Shown piece after piece: positions 1 to 6,062 of a stretch of DNA of 6,062 nucleotides. Origin of the DNA: an uncultured bacterium. Lineage in GTDB: Bacteria > Bdellovibrionota_C > UBA2361 > SZUA-149 > CALKYB01. A model generated the notes under the pieces. It saw nothing but the letters and a program-made list of their open reading frames with translations, had not been told where the DNA came from and ran no database searches. The position numbers and the translations under genes are program-made. The stretch's first letter is position 1. Every line of letters starts with the position of its first letter. The stretch lies in NCBI GenBank assembly GCA_938003565.1, contig CALKYB010000333.1, positions 1 to 6,062 on the forward strand. The letters are read 5' to 3'.

Positions 1-193
1 AGAGCGACAAATCTTTGTTGGCCGGCAAATGATTGAGAATTACTTGTCGAGTTATGAACGTCACTTCAAGCTTTGGAAGGATGTTTGCCGTTCCGAAGCA
101 ATTCCTTTTGTTAGAGTGTTGGCCGAGGCTGACTTAAGTCAGGCACTAAGATCCGAGGCTATTTCCGAGCGAGTGCTTGAGGCATGCAATTAA
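1..193 (+). CDS. DUF58 domain protein, C-terminal fragment (5' end outside window)
   Basis: The second reading frame is open from the window edge to a TAA at 191-193 and gives about 63 residues. The segment contains a Tyr-x3-His-x3-Leu-Trp-x3-Cys pattern followed by an acidic stretch and a short Leu-rich end (DLSQALRSEAISERVLEACN). This matches how DUF58 proteins end: a helix carrying Tyr and His, a Cys-containing helix, then a strand leading to a 'xDxxLxxxLxxxxL' helix. DUF58 proteins are cytoplasmic relatives of the vWA fold and are usually encoded between a MoxR AAA+ ATPase and BatA-like membrane proteins. The order here fits, because a BatA-like gene begins inside the last codons of this frame with a 10-bp overlap, implying translational coupling. 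The family call rests on a short tail plus context. The metal-site residues and the N-terminus are not visible. Confidence 0.75.
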   Translation, partial: ERQIFVGRQMIENYLSSYERHFKLWKDVCRSEAIPFVRVLAEADLSQALRSEAISERVLEACN

Positions 194-2004
194 GTCTTCT
201 AAATCCAACAGGTCTCTGGCTCCTTGCAGGATGTGTTGCCGTGGTAGGGATTCATTTAATTCAGCAGCGGTTTAAACAGCAGAGTGTTAGTACATTGTTT
301 CTTTTAGGAGAAGTTGAAGAAAGCACGTCAAAAGCGAAGAGGCTAGACTGGTTGCGAAATTCTTGGCTTTTTTGGCTGCAGCTTCTCTTGGCCGCACTTG
401 TAGCACTGCTTTACTCTCAGCCATACCTATCAGGTCTTGCAAGTAAGTCTAAGATAGTTCTCGTTCTCGATGGTAGCTATTCCATGTTAGCTAGCAAGAG
501 AAGGGTGGTGGCTGAAATTGGGGATGCTTTAGAGCAGTTACCAGGAGGTACTAAGGGTAGTGAACTACTTCTTTTTGATACTGCAGTTTCTGGAGCTCTT
601 TACCAAGGAGATAGTTTGCCCAGAATGAAAGAAGTTCTGGAGGGTTGGAAGCCGAGTCATGCTAGAGTGGATGTACTTAAGACTCTTAGGCAAACCGGTG
701 ATCTTCACCCCGGCGCTGATCAGTTGGTTTTTCTTAGTGATCATCAGCAAGAAGTGCCTGAGAATTGGAACCTAGTATCATTTGGCAGGGAGATTGAGAA
801 TTGGGGGATGTCCGGTTTTTCAATTGAAGAGTCCACATCTCGACCTGGATTTCACAGTTTTGATGGCATAGTAAAGAATTTTGGAAACCAGGTAGGCGAG
901 AAGAATTGGTGGTTGGAGGTTGATGGTCAAAGAACGAATATGGGTAGGATTAAACTCGAGCCTGGTCAATTGGCAAATCTTAGAGCAGATATTGCGAGTT
1001 CCTCTAAGAAGATCATTGTTGGAACTGATGAGGACGAATTTGTATTTGACGATATACTACCTTTTGTGGTGCCGAAGCCGCAGAGTTTGAAGGTTTACCT
1101 AGAGAGGGGCAAATTTTCTTCTTCTCTGCGGAAATTAATTTCTAGTTTGCCAAATATCTCACGAGTGAACAGAGCCGCAGATGCCGACTTTGTAATTAGA
1201 ACCTTTCAAGAGGGGTCGTCTATCTCATCAAGCGATACAATTAGTTTGTATTCAAGTAGTGGGAAGGCAGGGAAGCCTCAGAGTCTAGTGCCTGAGGAGA
1301 ATCAGTTGACGAATCATTTGAGTTTTTCTGGTCTTTGGGTTTCGAAGATTGCTCCGTATCAGGCAACTGTAAATGATAGAGTCTTGATTTGGGCAGACAG
1401 TATACCGGCTGTTTTCCTTAGAGGGGTCGAAGTTCAGAACGAGCCTTCTGTTTTTCATGAGCAACTTGTTGTTAACTTTGATCTTCGCTACTCAAATGCT
1501 CTGTCTAGTCCAGCCTTTATTTTATTGTTAGGCAGATACATTGAGCAGAGGCGCTCAGATTCGACGTCAGATTTAGTGGGCAACTTTGACTTGGGTGCAT
1601 CACTTCGACCTCTTTTGAAGTCGACTGCTGGTGGAAGTGAAATGACTTTAGCTAGCCTTGCTAGTAACTCGCAGCTTCAGTTTCGGAATAGGTATAAAGT
1701 CCCAGCTGAGCCCAGTTTTTTTAGTTTCAAGAAAGAAGGTCATTTTTCAATCGATGGGGCTTCTCAGTTGCCCACTATGGAAGAGAGTTCCTTTGTGGGG
1801 TTTGGTCCCTTTGTTAAACGAGCAAGGAAGCTAGAGGTTGTGGCTAAGGAATCAGGAGCTGTTAAAGAAATAGGCACAGCTGGGCTTCTATTTGTTCTTT
1901 TAGTGGCTTTGCTAACTTGGTTTTTAAGTGAGAATGGTTCTAAGAGGCTCCACTCATCTGGCTCCGGATCAGTTGACTTTAGAGCGTCATCGGGGAGGGG
2001 CTAG
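184..2004 (+). CDS. BatA-like membrane-anchored vWA domain protein
   Basis: This is a 606-residue protein of the Bat (aerotolerance-related) family. Residues 1-80 form the BatA N-terminal module: a membrane helix at about 8-24, a basic loop, and a second helix at about 60-78. A vWA domain spans about 89-195, with MIDAS residues D96, S98 and S100 (DGSYSM) and D186 (LSD). The usual third-position Thr appears to be V162 (ARVD). A long beta-rich region follows (about 210-450). Its later part, with NFDLRYSNALSSPAF near 431-445, is typical of long BatA-like proteins. A third helix lies at about 563-581, before a short basic tail. Basic residues in the 25-58 loop and in the tail suggest the vWA domain and middle region lie outside the cytoplasm. 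The ATG start is supported by the family-typical N-terminus (NPTGLWLL) and by its overlap with the upstream stop. A GAGG lies too close to the ATG to be a good ribosome site, so coupling is likely. Inferred partners are a MoxR ATPase, the DUF58 protein and the next gene. The exact substrate is unknown. Confidence 0.88.
   Translation: MQLSLLNPTGLWLLAGCVAVVGIHLIQQRFKQQSVSTLFLLGEVEESTSKAKRLDWLRNSWLFWLQLLLAALVALLYSQPYLSGLASKSKIVLVLDGSYSMLASKRRVVAEIGDALEQLPGGTKGSELLLFDTAVSGALYQGDSLPRMKEVLEGWKPSHARVDVLKTLRQTGDLHPGADQLVFLSDHQQEVPENWNLVSFGREIENWGMSGFSIEESTSRPGFHSFDGIVKNFGNQVGEKNWWLEVDGQRTNMGRIKLEPGQLANLRADIASSSKKIIVGTDEDEFVFDDILPFVVPKPQSLKVYLERGKFSSSLRKLISSLPNISRVNRAADADFVIRTFQEGSSISSSDTISLYSSSGKAGKPQSLVPEENQLTNHLSFSGLWVSKIAPYQATVNDRVLIWADSIPAVFLRGVEVQNEPSVFHEQLVVNFDLRYSNALSSPAFILLLGRYIEQRRSDSTSDLVGNFDLGASLRPLLKSTAGGSEMTLASLASNSQLQFRNRYKVPAEPSFFSFKKEGHFSIDGASQLPTMEESSFVGFGPFVKRARKLEVVAKESGAVKEIGTAGLLFVLLVALLTWFLSENGSKRLHSSGSGSVDFRASSGRG
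1993..2000 (+). promoter_or_regulatory. Strong Shine-Dalgarno site for the 916-residue vWA gene
   Basis: GGGAGGGG ends 9 bases before the ATG at 2010 and overlaps the final codons of the preceding gene (stop 2002-2004). It supports this ATG as the start and shows that the second gene has its own ribosome site, despite a gap of only 5 bp. It is the clearest ribosome site in the window. The other starts have weak ones or depend on overlap. Confidence 0.7.
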
Positions 2005-2009
2005 ATTCT

Positions 2010-4760
2010 ATGTTTGTTTACTCTCCACATTGGTTCTTTCTAGTCCCGCTGCTTTTCTTACTTTTTTGGTATTTTCGTCAGTTTGGTCTTGGAAAGCCAT
2101 TGAGGGCCTTAGCTGCTTCTTTGTTGATTTGCGCTCTTCTAGATCTAAGTGTTCCATTAAAGAGCAGTGCTTTGGATCTTTGGGTTTTGGTAGATAGATC
2201 TAAGTCTGCCGAGAATGAAATAGGTTCCAATCTTTCGGAATGGACCAGTATTTTAGAGAGAAGTAAGCAAAGTGACGACCGAATACACTATATAGAGTTT
2301 GCTGAAGCAGCCTCCTACTCGCGAAAAATATTTGAAGGTCAGTTTGAAGAAAAGGGTTTGGAAAGTCGTATTGGTTTGGCCCTGAGGAGTGCTCTAGCTC
2401 GTCAGGACTCTAGAAGAAGTAATAGAATTCTTTTATTAAGTGATGGGTTCAGTACCGATCCCTATGAGGGTGACCTGTTAGATAGACTCAAGGAGACCGA
2501 GTCGCCACTTGACTATCGCCTTACTAGAAATAGTTTGATTGGTGACTATCGTATTGGAAAGATACGTAGTCCTTCAAGAGTACAGCGAGGGGAAGGGTTC
2601 TTAGTTCAGGTTCCAGTTTTAGCTAGTGATGTTAATTTTACATCTGGCTCTAAATCATCGAATGCTACTCTTGATATTTATCGAAATGGCGCCTTGCTTA
2701 AGAATGTGCCTGTTAAATTGAAAAACGGTCGAGCGCTGGTGAAGCTATCCGAAAGGTTGGATCGAAAATACAAAGGAGTTGCTCATTATAGAGTAGTGTT
2801 AAAGAATGAAAACGATCCCTTACCCGGAAATAATTGGAGTGAGTTTTGGGTTGAACAAGAAGGACCTAAGGAAATACTTTTAGTCAGCTATGATAAGAAT
2901 GACCCTTTGAAAATATCATTGAATGAGCAGGGTGTTCCGTTTGATCATGTAAGTGAAACCTCGGCTCTCAATTCTGCCAGTCTGAGTGGGAAAGCTTTAG
3001 TGGTGATAAACAATGTGGGTGCTGCTTCGCTGCCGGAGTCTTTTCTAAAAGCATTGGAGTTTTACGTGGTACACCAAGGTGGTGGGCTATTGATGACTGG
3101 AGGGCAGAATAGTTATGCCTCCGGGGGCTATTTTAACTCGCCTATTGATGAGCTTCTTCCCGTCTCAATGAAGATTCCAGAAGAGTCTTGGAAACAAAGT
3201 GCTGCTTTAGTTTATGTCCTAGATAGATCTGGAAGTATGGGTGTGACAGTCAGTGGTCACATGGGTGGCATGACCAAAATGGACTTAGCCAATGAGGGCA
3301 CAGCGAAGTCAATTGCGCTTCTTGGCCCTAAGGATGATGTGGCAATTTCTGCAGTTGATACCAAATCACACATAGTTGCACCTTTGCTCGAAGTTGGCTC
3401 AAATTTATCTAAGCTAATGTCTAGCGCCCGATCAATTAACTCTCAAGGCGGCGGAATATACGTTTATACGGGTTTGAATGATGCTTGGAAGATGCTTAAG
3501 AAAAGCAAAAAGAAAATAAAGCATATAGTCCTATTTGCAGATGCAAATGACGCTGAAGAGCCTGGAAAGTACGAAGACCTATTGAAAAGCATTCGTAAGG
3601 TTGGTGGAAGTGTGAGCGTCATTGCTCTTGGAAAGAGAGGTGATAGCGATGCACAATTTCTGGAAGATGTGGCGAAAGCTGGAGATGGAAGAATATTTTT
3701 TGTCTCTAATGCGGTTGATTTGCCAGGAGTGTTCTCTCAGGAAACAGTAGCAGTGACTCGGTCAAATTTTATAAAGGAAAAAACAGGCCTGAAACCAGAG
3801 TATGGTTGGAGTGAGATTTCGTCCTTTAAACCAAATTGGCTTGGTGCAATAGATGGCTACAATCAAAACTTCCCTAGAAAAAAGGCTACCCATGTTTTGC
3901 GAGCTAAAGACGAGCATAAAAGCCCTCTGTTGTCGGTTTGGCAAAAAGGCTTAGGAAGAGTAGCAGCTTTAAGTTTCCCTATCTCCGGTGAATATGGACG
4001 CTCTTTTAGAGCTTGGAGTGGTTCTGGGAATGTTTTGCATACCTTGTTGAAGTGGCTTCGAAGTCCGGAGCATAATGGAGGTCTGTCGCTGCGTCACAAT
4101 GCTCTAGGATCTGAGTTGTTTTTGGATCTCTACTATTCAGATGAATGGTCTGATAAGGTTGCAAAGAATCCACCTAAACTCTTACTGAGCGACTCCGGCG
4201 ATTCTCGTGTTAGAAATATTCCTTGGAAAAGACTTGTGCCTGGCCACTTTCGGGTTAACTTGGAGCTACCCAGAGATGAAGCTCTTAGGGGAGTAGTTCA
4301 AGTTGGTAAAGAAACACTACCCTTTGGCCCCATAAGTATAGGACGAGATGTGGAATGGAGCTTTGATCAGGATCAAGTTCGTAGGTTGAAGAAACTTTCT
4401 GTGGACAGCGGTGGTCGAGAGGTAGTGGATTTAGAGCAGGTATGGTCTGCTCCTCGGCAAGTTAGAGAAATTTTCCTTCGAAGTTATTTTTTATTGGCGT
4501 TTCTTTGTGTCTTTTTGCTCGAGGCCTTTCTTTCTAGAGTAGATAGGGAGGTTGATTGGCCGTCATTTGCTGGGAAAGACTATGGTTCTTGGATAAGCAA
4601 AAAGCCCAGTAGTGGTACTGGAGAATCTAGGAGTAAAGCCTACGACCGTAAAATAGGCAGTGAGTCTCAAAAGAAGGTCAATGTGGAGCCAGATTCATCA
4701 GATCCAGACTCTCAGAAGAGAAAAAGTAGATATGACAAAGCTAAGGGTCGGGGTTTGTAG
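2010..4760 (+). CDS. Membrane protein with two vWA domains, the second nested in a GATase1-like fold
   Basis: This is a 916-residue protein. Two membrane helices lie at about 8-22 and 31-47, with a basic loop between them. A first vWA domain spans about 56-170 (D62, S64, S66 in DRSKS; D145 in LLLSDGF). A beta-rich linker of about 180-285 precedes a GATase1-like region starting near 287, with an alpha/beta strand (EILLVSYD) and GGGLLMTGG at 357-365, ending at DELLPV. A second vWA domain follows (about 398-585; D405, S407, S409 in DRSGSM; D511 in FADANDAEEPG). The amidotransferase-like fold then seems to resume at about 638-685 (LLSVWQKGLGRVAALSF, then a Trp-rich helix). A third helix lies at about 823-841, followed by a charged Ser/Lys/Asp-rich tail of about 75 residues. 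The only cysteines are C41 and C833, both in membrane helices, so no amidotransferase nucleophile exists and the fold is probably structural or ligand-binding. Predicted topology places the vWA and GATase-like parts in the periplasm. The gene lies 5 bp after the BatA-like gene and is evidently in the same operon. The molecular role is unknown. A metal-dependent protein-interaction role is inferred from the family. Confidence 0.88.
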   Translation: MFVYSPHWFFLVPLLFLLFWYFRQFGLGKPLRALAASLLICALLDLSVPLKSSALDLWVLVDRSKSAENEIGSNLSEWTSILERSKQSDDRIHYIEFAEAASYSRKIFEGQFEEKGLESRIGLALRSALARQDSRRSNRILLLSDGFSTDPYEGDLLDRLKETESPLDYRLTRNSLIGDYRIGKIRSPSRVQRGEGFLVQVPVLASDVNFTSGSKSSNATLDIYRNGALLKNVPVKLKNGRALVKLSERLDRKYKGVAHYRVVLKNENDPLPGNNWSEFWVEQEGPKEILLVSYDKNDPLKISLNEQGVPFDHVSETSALNSASLSGKALVVINNVGAASLPESFLKALEFYVVHQGGGLLMTGGQNSYASGGYFNSPIDELLPVSMKIPEESWKQSAALVYVLDRSGSMGVTVSGHMGGMTKMDLANEGTAKSIALLGPKDDVAISAVDTKSHIVAPLLEVGSNLSKLMSSARSINSQGGGIYVYTGLNDAWKMLKKSKKKIKHIVLFADANDAEEPGKYEDLLKSIRKVGGSVSVIALGKRGDSDAQFLEDVAKAGDGRIFFVSNAVDLPGVFSQETVAVTRSNFIKEKTGLKPEYGWSEISSFKPNWLGAIDGYNQNFPRKKATHVLRAKDEHKSPLLSVWQKGLGRVAALSFPISGEYGRSFRAWSGSGNVLHTLLKWLRSPEHNGGLSLRHNALGSELFLDLYYSDEWSDKVAKNPPKLLLSDSGDSRVRNIPWKRLVPGHFRVNLELPRDEALRGVVQVGKETLPFGPISIGRDVEWSFDQDQVRRLKKLSVDSGGREVVDLEQVWSAPRQVREIFLRSYFLLAFLCVFLLEAFLSRVDREVDWPSFAGKDYGSWISKKPSSGTGESRSKAYDRKIGSESQKKVNVEPDSSDPDSQKRKSRYDKAKGRGL

Positions 4761-4788
4761 AGGCCGTCCTGGAAAATCCGTTTTTAGC

Positions 4789-5610
4789 CTACCCTTCTTG
4801 GCCTTTATTCTCTTGCTTTTTAATACCGTCAACTATCTTCATGGCCCGGTTGATTGGGATGGCAAAGCCAAGGCCAATATTTCCGCCGGTTCGAGAGAAA
4901 ATAGCTGTATTGATGCCAACGACTTCTCCGTGGATGTTAACTAATGGGCCACCGCTGTTTCCCATATTAACAGCAGCGTCAGTTTGAATAAATTTTTGCT
5001 CACTCATGCCTGGTATTAGCTCTCTGCTTAGGTGCGAGACAATGCCCACAGCAAAAGAATTGTCTAAGCCAAAGGGAGACCCAGCCGAGATGACCCATTC
5101 TCCCACAAAAAGTTGGCTCGAGTTGCCAATTGCAGCGGGCTCGTAGTCTCCTTCGATTTTTAGCAGGGCGATGTCTGATTTGACATCTTTACCGACTATG
5201 GTTGCTTTTCGTTTTCTCTTATTTGAGAGAGTAACTCTTATACTATCTGCTCTTTCTATTACGTGATTATTAGTTAGAACCAATCCGTCATCACTAATGA
5301 TTACCCCAGTTCCACCACCACCAGATTTGAATTCGGGTAAGCCTAATTCTTCTGTGGGAGCTGGTTTTGTAGTCGTAGTGGTAGTATTTGTTGCTGATTC
5401 CGTTTTCGGTTTGCTGGGGCGCGAAGAATTTTTAAATTGTATATGGATGCTAACTAGTGAGGGTCTAATAGCCTCAGAAGCTTGGTGGAAAGCTTGCGAA
5501 AGGGAGTTTGCGGTATTAATTGGAGATTTTTCTTGGGCTTGAGCTTGGTGGCTCACTAGTGTGGTTACTACAAAACAAGAAAAGCCGATAAGTGAAAGTA
5601 TAAGTTTCAT
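4789..5610 (-). CDS. Exported HtrA/DegP-type trypsin-like serine protease without a PDZ domain
   Basis: This is a 273-residue protein of the S1C (HtrA/Deg) type. A Sec signal peptide covers about 1-25 and a likely cleavage site follows A23-Q24-A25. A Ser/Thr/Lys/Pro-rich segment at about 60-88, including a run of Thr, lies before the first conserved strand. The catalytic triad is complete: H116 in LTNNHVIERAD, D146 in KSDIALLKIEGD, and S219 in DAAVNMGNSGGPL (the family usually has Pro where M216 is). The oxyanion glycines are present. The last strand (GLGFAIPINRAMKIVDGI) is typical, but the protein ends about 15 residues later, where HtrA proteins would begin a PDZ domain. I saw no PDZ remnant in the downstream sequence, so this looks like a naturally short form and not a frameshifted one. 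It probably degrades or senses misfolded periplasmic proteins. The ATG overlaps the stop of the upstream DUF3147 gene (ATGA) and has no clear ribosome site, so translation is probably coupled. It converges on the vWA gene with 28 bp between stops. Confidence 0.9.
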   Translation of the reverse strand: MKLILSLIGFSCFVVTTLVSHQAQAQEKSPINTANSLSQAFHQASEAIRPSLVSIHIQFKNSSRPSKPKTESATNTTTTTTKPAPTEELGLPEFKSGGGGTGVIISDDGLVLTNNHVIERADSIRVTLSNKRKRKATIVGKDVKSDIALLKIEGDYEPAAIGNSSQLFVGEWVISAGSPFGLDNSFAVGIVSHLSRELIPGMSEQKFIQTDAAVNMGNSGGPLVNIHGEVVGINTAIFSRTGGNIGLGFAIPINRAMKIVDGIKKQENKGQEG

Positions 5611-5951
5611 GAGAATTTGGTTTTAATAAAGATAGTCACGCTATATCCAATAGCTGTTAGTACGCAGCTAATAAACAAAGACAAGTAAAAATTGTAATGT
5701 AGCTTTAAAAGTAATGGCAGGACAATAAATAGAATTAGTGACGGAATAACTAACCAGAAAATATCGCTTGAGAGCTCAGAAATTTTGTTAGTATCTTTAG
5801 TTTCCGAATAGATCCAGATCATTGCGAGAAGAGAAGTTAAGGGGAGAGAAGCGATTGCTGCTCCAAGCAGAGTATATTTTTTACTAATTTCTGAAACAGC
5901 TACGACTATAGCTGCTGATAGAATGTATTTTACAATGGTGTAGTAAGACAT
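5607..5951 (-). CDS. DUF3147 family small integral membrane protein
   Basis: This is a 114-residue protein with four predicted membrane helices (about 6-22, 28-47, 66-83 and 88-108). Recognisable DUF3147 features are an N-terminal KYxLSAxIVVxVSEIxKK segment, a LGAAIASLPLTSLLAMIW helix followed by a polar ETKDTNKI loop, and a third helix with VIPSLILFIVLPLLL. The length is normal for the family, whose function is not known. Its 3' end overlaps the start of the protease gene by four bases (ATGA), so the two form a coupled unit with DUF3147 first. I see no good Shine-Dalgarno sequence before its ATG and no convincing -35/-10 pair in the roughly 110 bp upstream, so the promoter could lie further upstream, beyond the window. 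Confidence 0.88.
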   Translation of the reverse strand: MSYYTIVKYILSAAIVVAVSEISKKYTLLGAAIASLPLTSLLAMIWIYSETKDTNKISELSSDIFWLVIPSLILFIVLPLLLKLHYNFYLSLFISCVLTAIGYSVTIFIKTKFS

Positions 5952-6062
5952 GGTGACTAACAGTTTTAGTTCTTGTTATAGAAAGTATTCTCCGTCTTTT
6001 CGGGGTACTATAGCGGAGATTCTTAAAGTAGAGAAGCGACTTTGTAGTTTTCTAGAAGCTAG
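5950..6062 (+). CDS. Possible 5' end of a divergent gene, unrecognised (runs off window)
   Basis: A frame opens with ATG at 5950 (or GTG at 5953) and stays open for 37 codons to the window end. An in-frame stop at 5944-5946 fixes the upstream limit. The predicted start reads MVTNSFSSCYRKYSPSF and continues into a plausible amphipathic helix (TIAEILKVEKRLCSFLEA). Codon use (AGT, TCT, CTT, GAG, AAG) resembles the other plus-strand genes. Against it, there is no ribosome site, and the ATG shares bases with the start codon of the minus-strand DUF3147 gene (CATG at 5949-5952). An alternative is the tail of a minus-strand gene: that frame is open from the edge to a stop at 5976-5978 (28 residues ending in PRKDGEYFL). 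Both frames are short enough to be open by chance. I do not recognise either product. This call is tentative. Confidence 0.3.
   Translation, partial: MVTNSFSSCYRKYSPSFRGTIAEILKVEKRLCSFLEA

Noticed and set aside
1928..2197. Plus-strand frame of 89 codons spanning the junction of the two vWA genes.
   Set aside because: It overlaps both genes, and the family-typical C-terminus and N-terminus in the other frames explain the region.
4740..4800. The PDZ domain of the protease might have been lost by a frameshift at its C-terminus.
   Set aside because: Reading past the stop on the minus strand gave no PDZ-like sequence in the frames I checked, and the convergent vWA gene occupies that DNA.
4759..4806. 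Inverted repeat AGAGGCC / GGCCTTT around the convergent stops, plus GGA-AAA-TCC followed by GTTTTT, as a possible terminator.
   Set aside because: The outer arms are only 7 bp with one wobble pair and a 34-base loop, and the inner stem is 3 bp. Neither is a convincing intrinsic terminator.
4660..4944. Plus-strand frame of 94 codons across the end of the vWA gene and into the protease gene.
   Set aside because: It overlaps two well-supported genes in other frames and shows no recognisable domain. It is a shadow frame.
5297..5542. Plus-strand frame of 81 codons opposite the protease N-terminus, with a Val-rich run.
   Set aside because: The Val run is the complement of the Thr-rich codons of the protease. 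The opposite strand encodes a clear signal peptide and catalytic domain.
5952..6062. Possible minus-strand promoter for DUF3147: TATAAC at 5975-5980 or TATAGT near 6007-6012.
   Set aside because: No acceptable -35 hexamer lies 16-18 bases upstream of either, and such AT-rich hexamers are common by chance.

Overview
The window appears to come from the chromosome of a Gram-negative bacterium of moderate-to-low GC (low-to-mid 40s percent by eye). Gram-negative is inferred from the proteins: Bat-type membrane-anchored vWA proteins, an exported HtrA-like protease and a DUF3147 membrane protein. The vWA protein with an amidotransferase-like fold resembles proteins I associate with Verrucomicrobiota, Planctomycetota and some deltaproteobacterial-type lineages. 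I lean towards the PVC group, but this is weak. No RNA genes, mobile elements, CRISPR arrays or notable repeats are visible, and coding density is close to complete.

Layout. Positions 1-4760 (+) hold the 3' part of a MoxR/DUF58/Bat-type operon: the C-terminus of a DUF58 protein, a 606-residue BatA-like vWA membrane protein whose start overlaps the DUF58 stop by 10 bp, and, 5 bp later, a 916-residue membrane protein with two vWA domains. In that protein the second vWA domain is inserted into a GATase1-like fold. The operon stops here, and no BatC/BatD or TPR gene follows. After a 28-bp convergent gap, 4789-5951 (-) holds a two-gene unit. DUF3147 is upstream and a PDZ-less HtrA-type serine protease with a signal peptide is downstream, and the two genes overlap by ATGA. 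The last ~110 bp probably contain the edge of a further gene that cannot be assigned with confidence.

How the genes may work together. In this family of operons a MoxR AAA+ ATPase (presumably outside the window, upstream) is generally thought to act with DUF58 and vWA partners in metal-dependent assembly or remodelling of envelope complexes. Predicted topology puts the three vWA domains outside the cytoplasm. The protease is also exported, so the whole window concerns the cell envelope, but nothing in the sequence ties the protease/DUF3147 pair to the Bat operon beyond adjacency.

The best leads are the nested vWA/GATase-like architecture without a catalytic cysteine, the altered third MIDAS position in all three vWA domains, the absence of cysteine from every predicted exported segment, and the short PDZ-free protease coupled to DUF3147. 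None of these is clear evidence of a wholly new system. This looks mainly like a conserved housekeeping-type envelope operon with some lineage-specific features.
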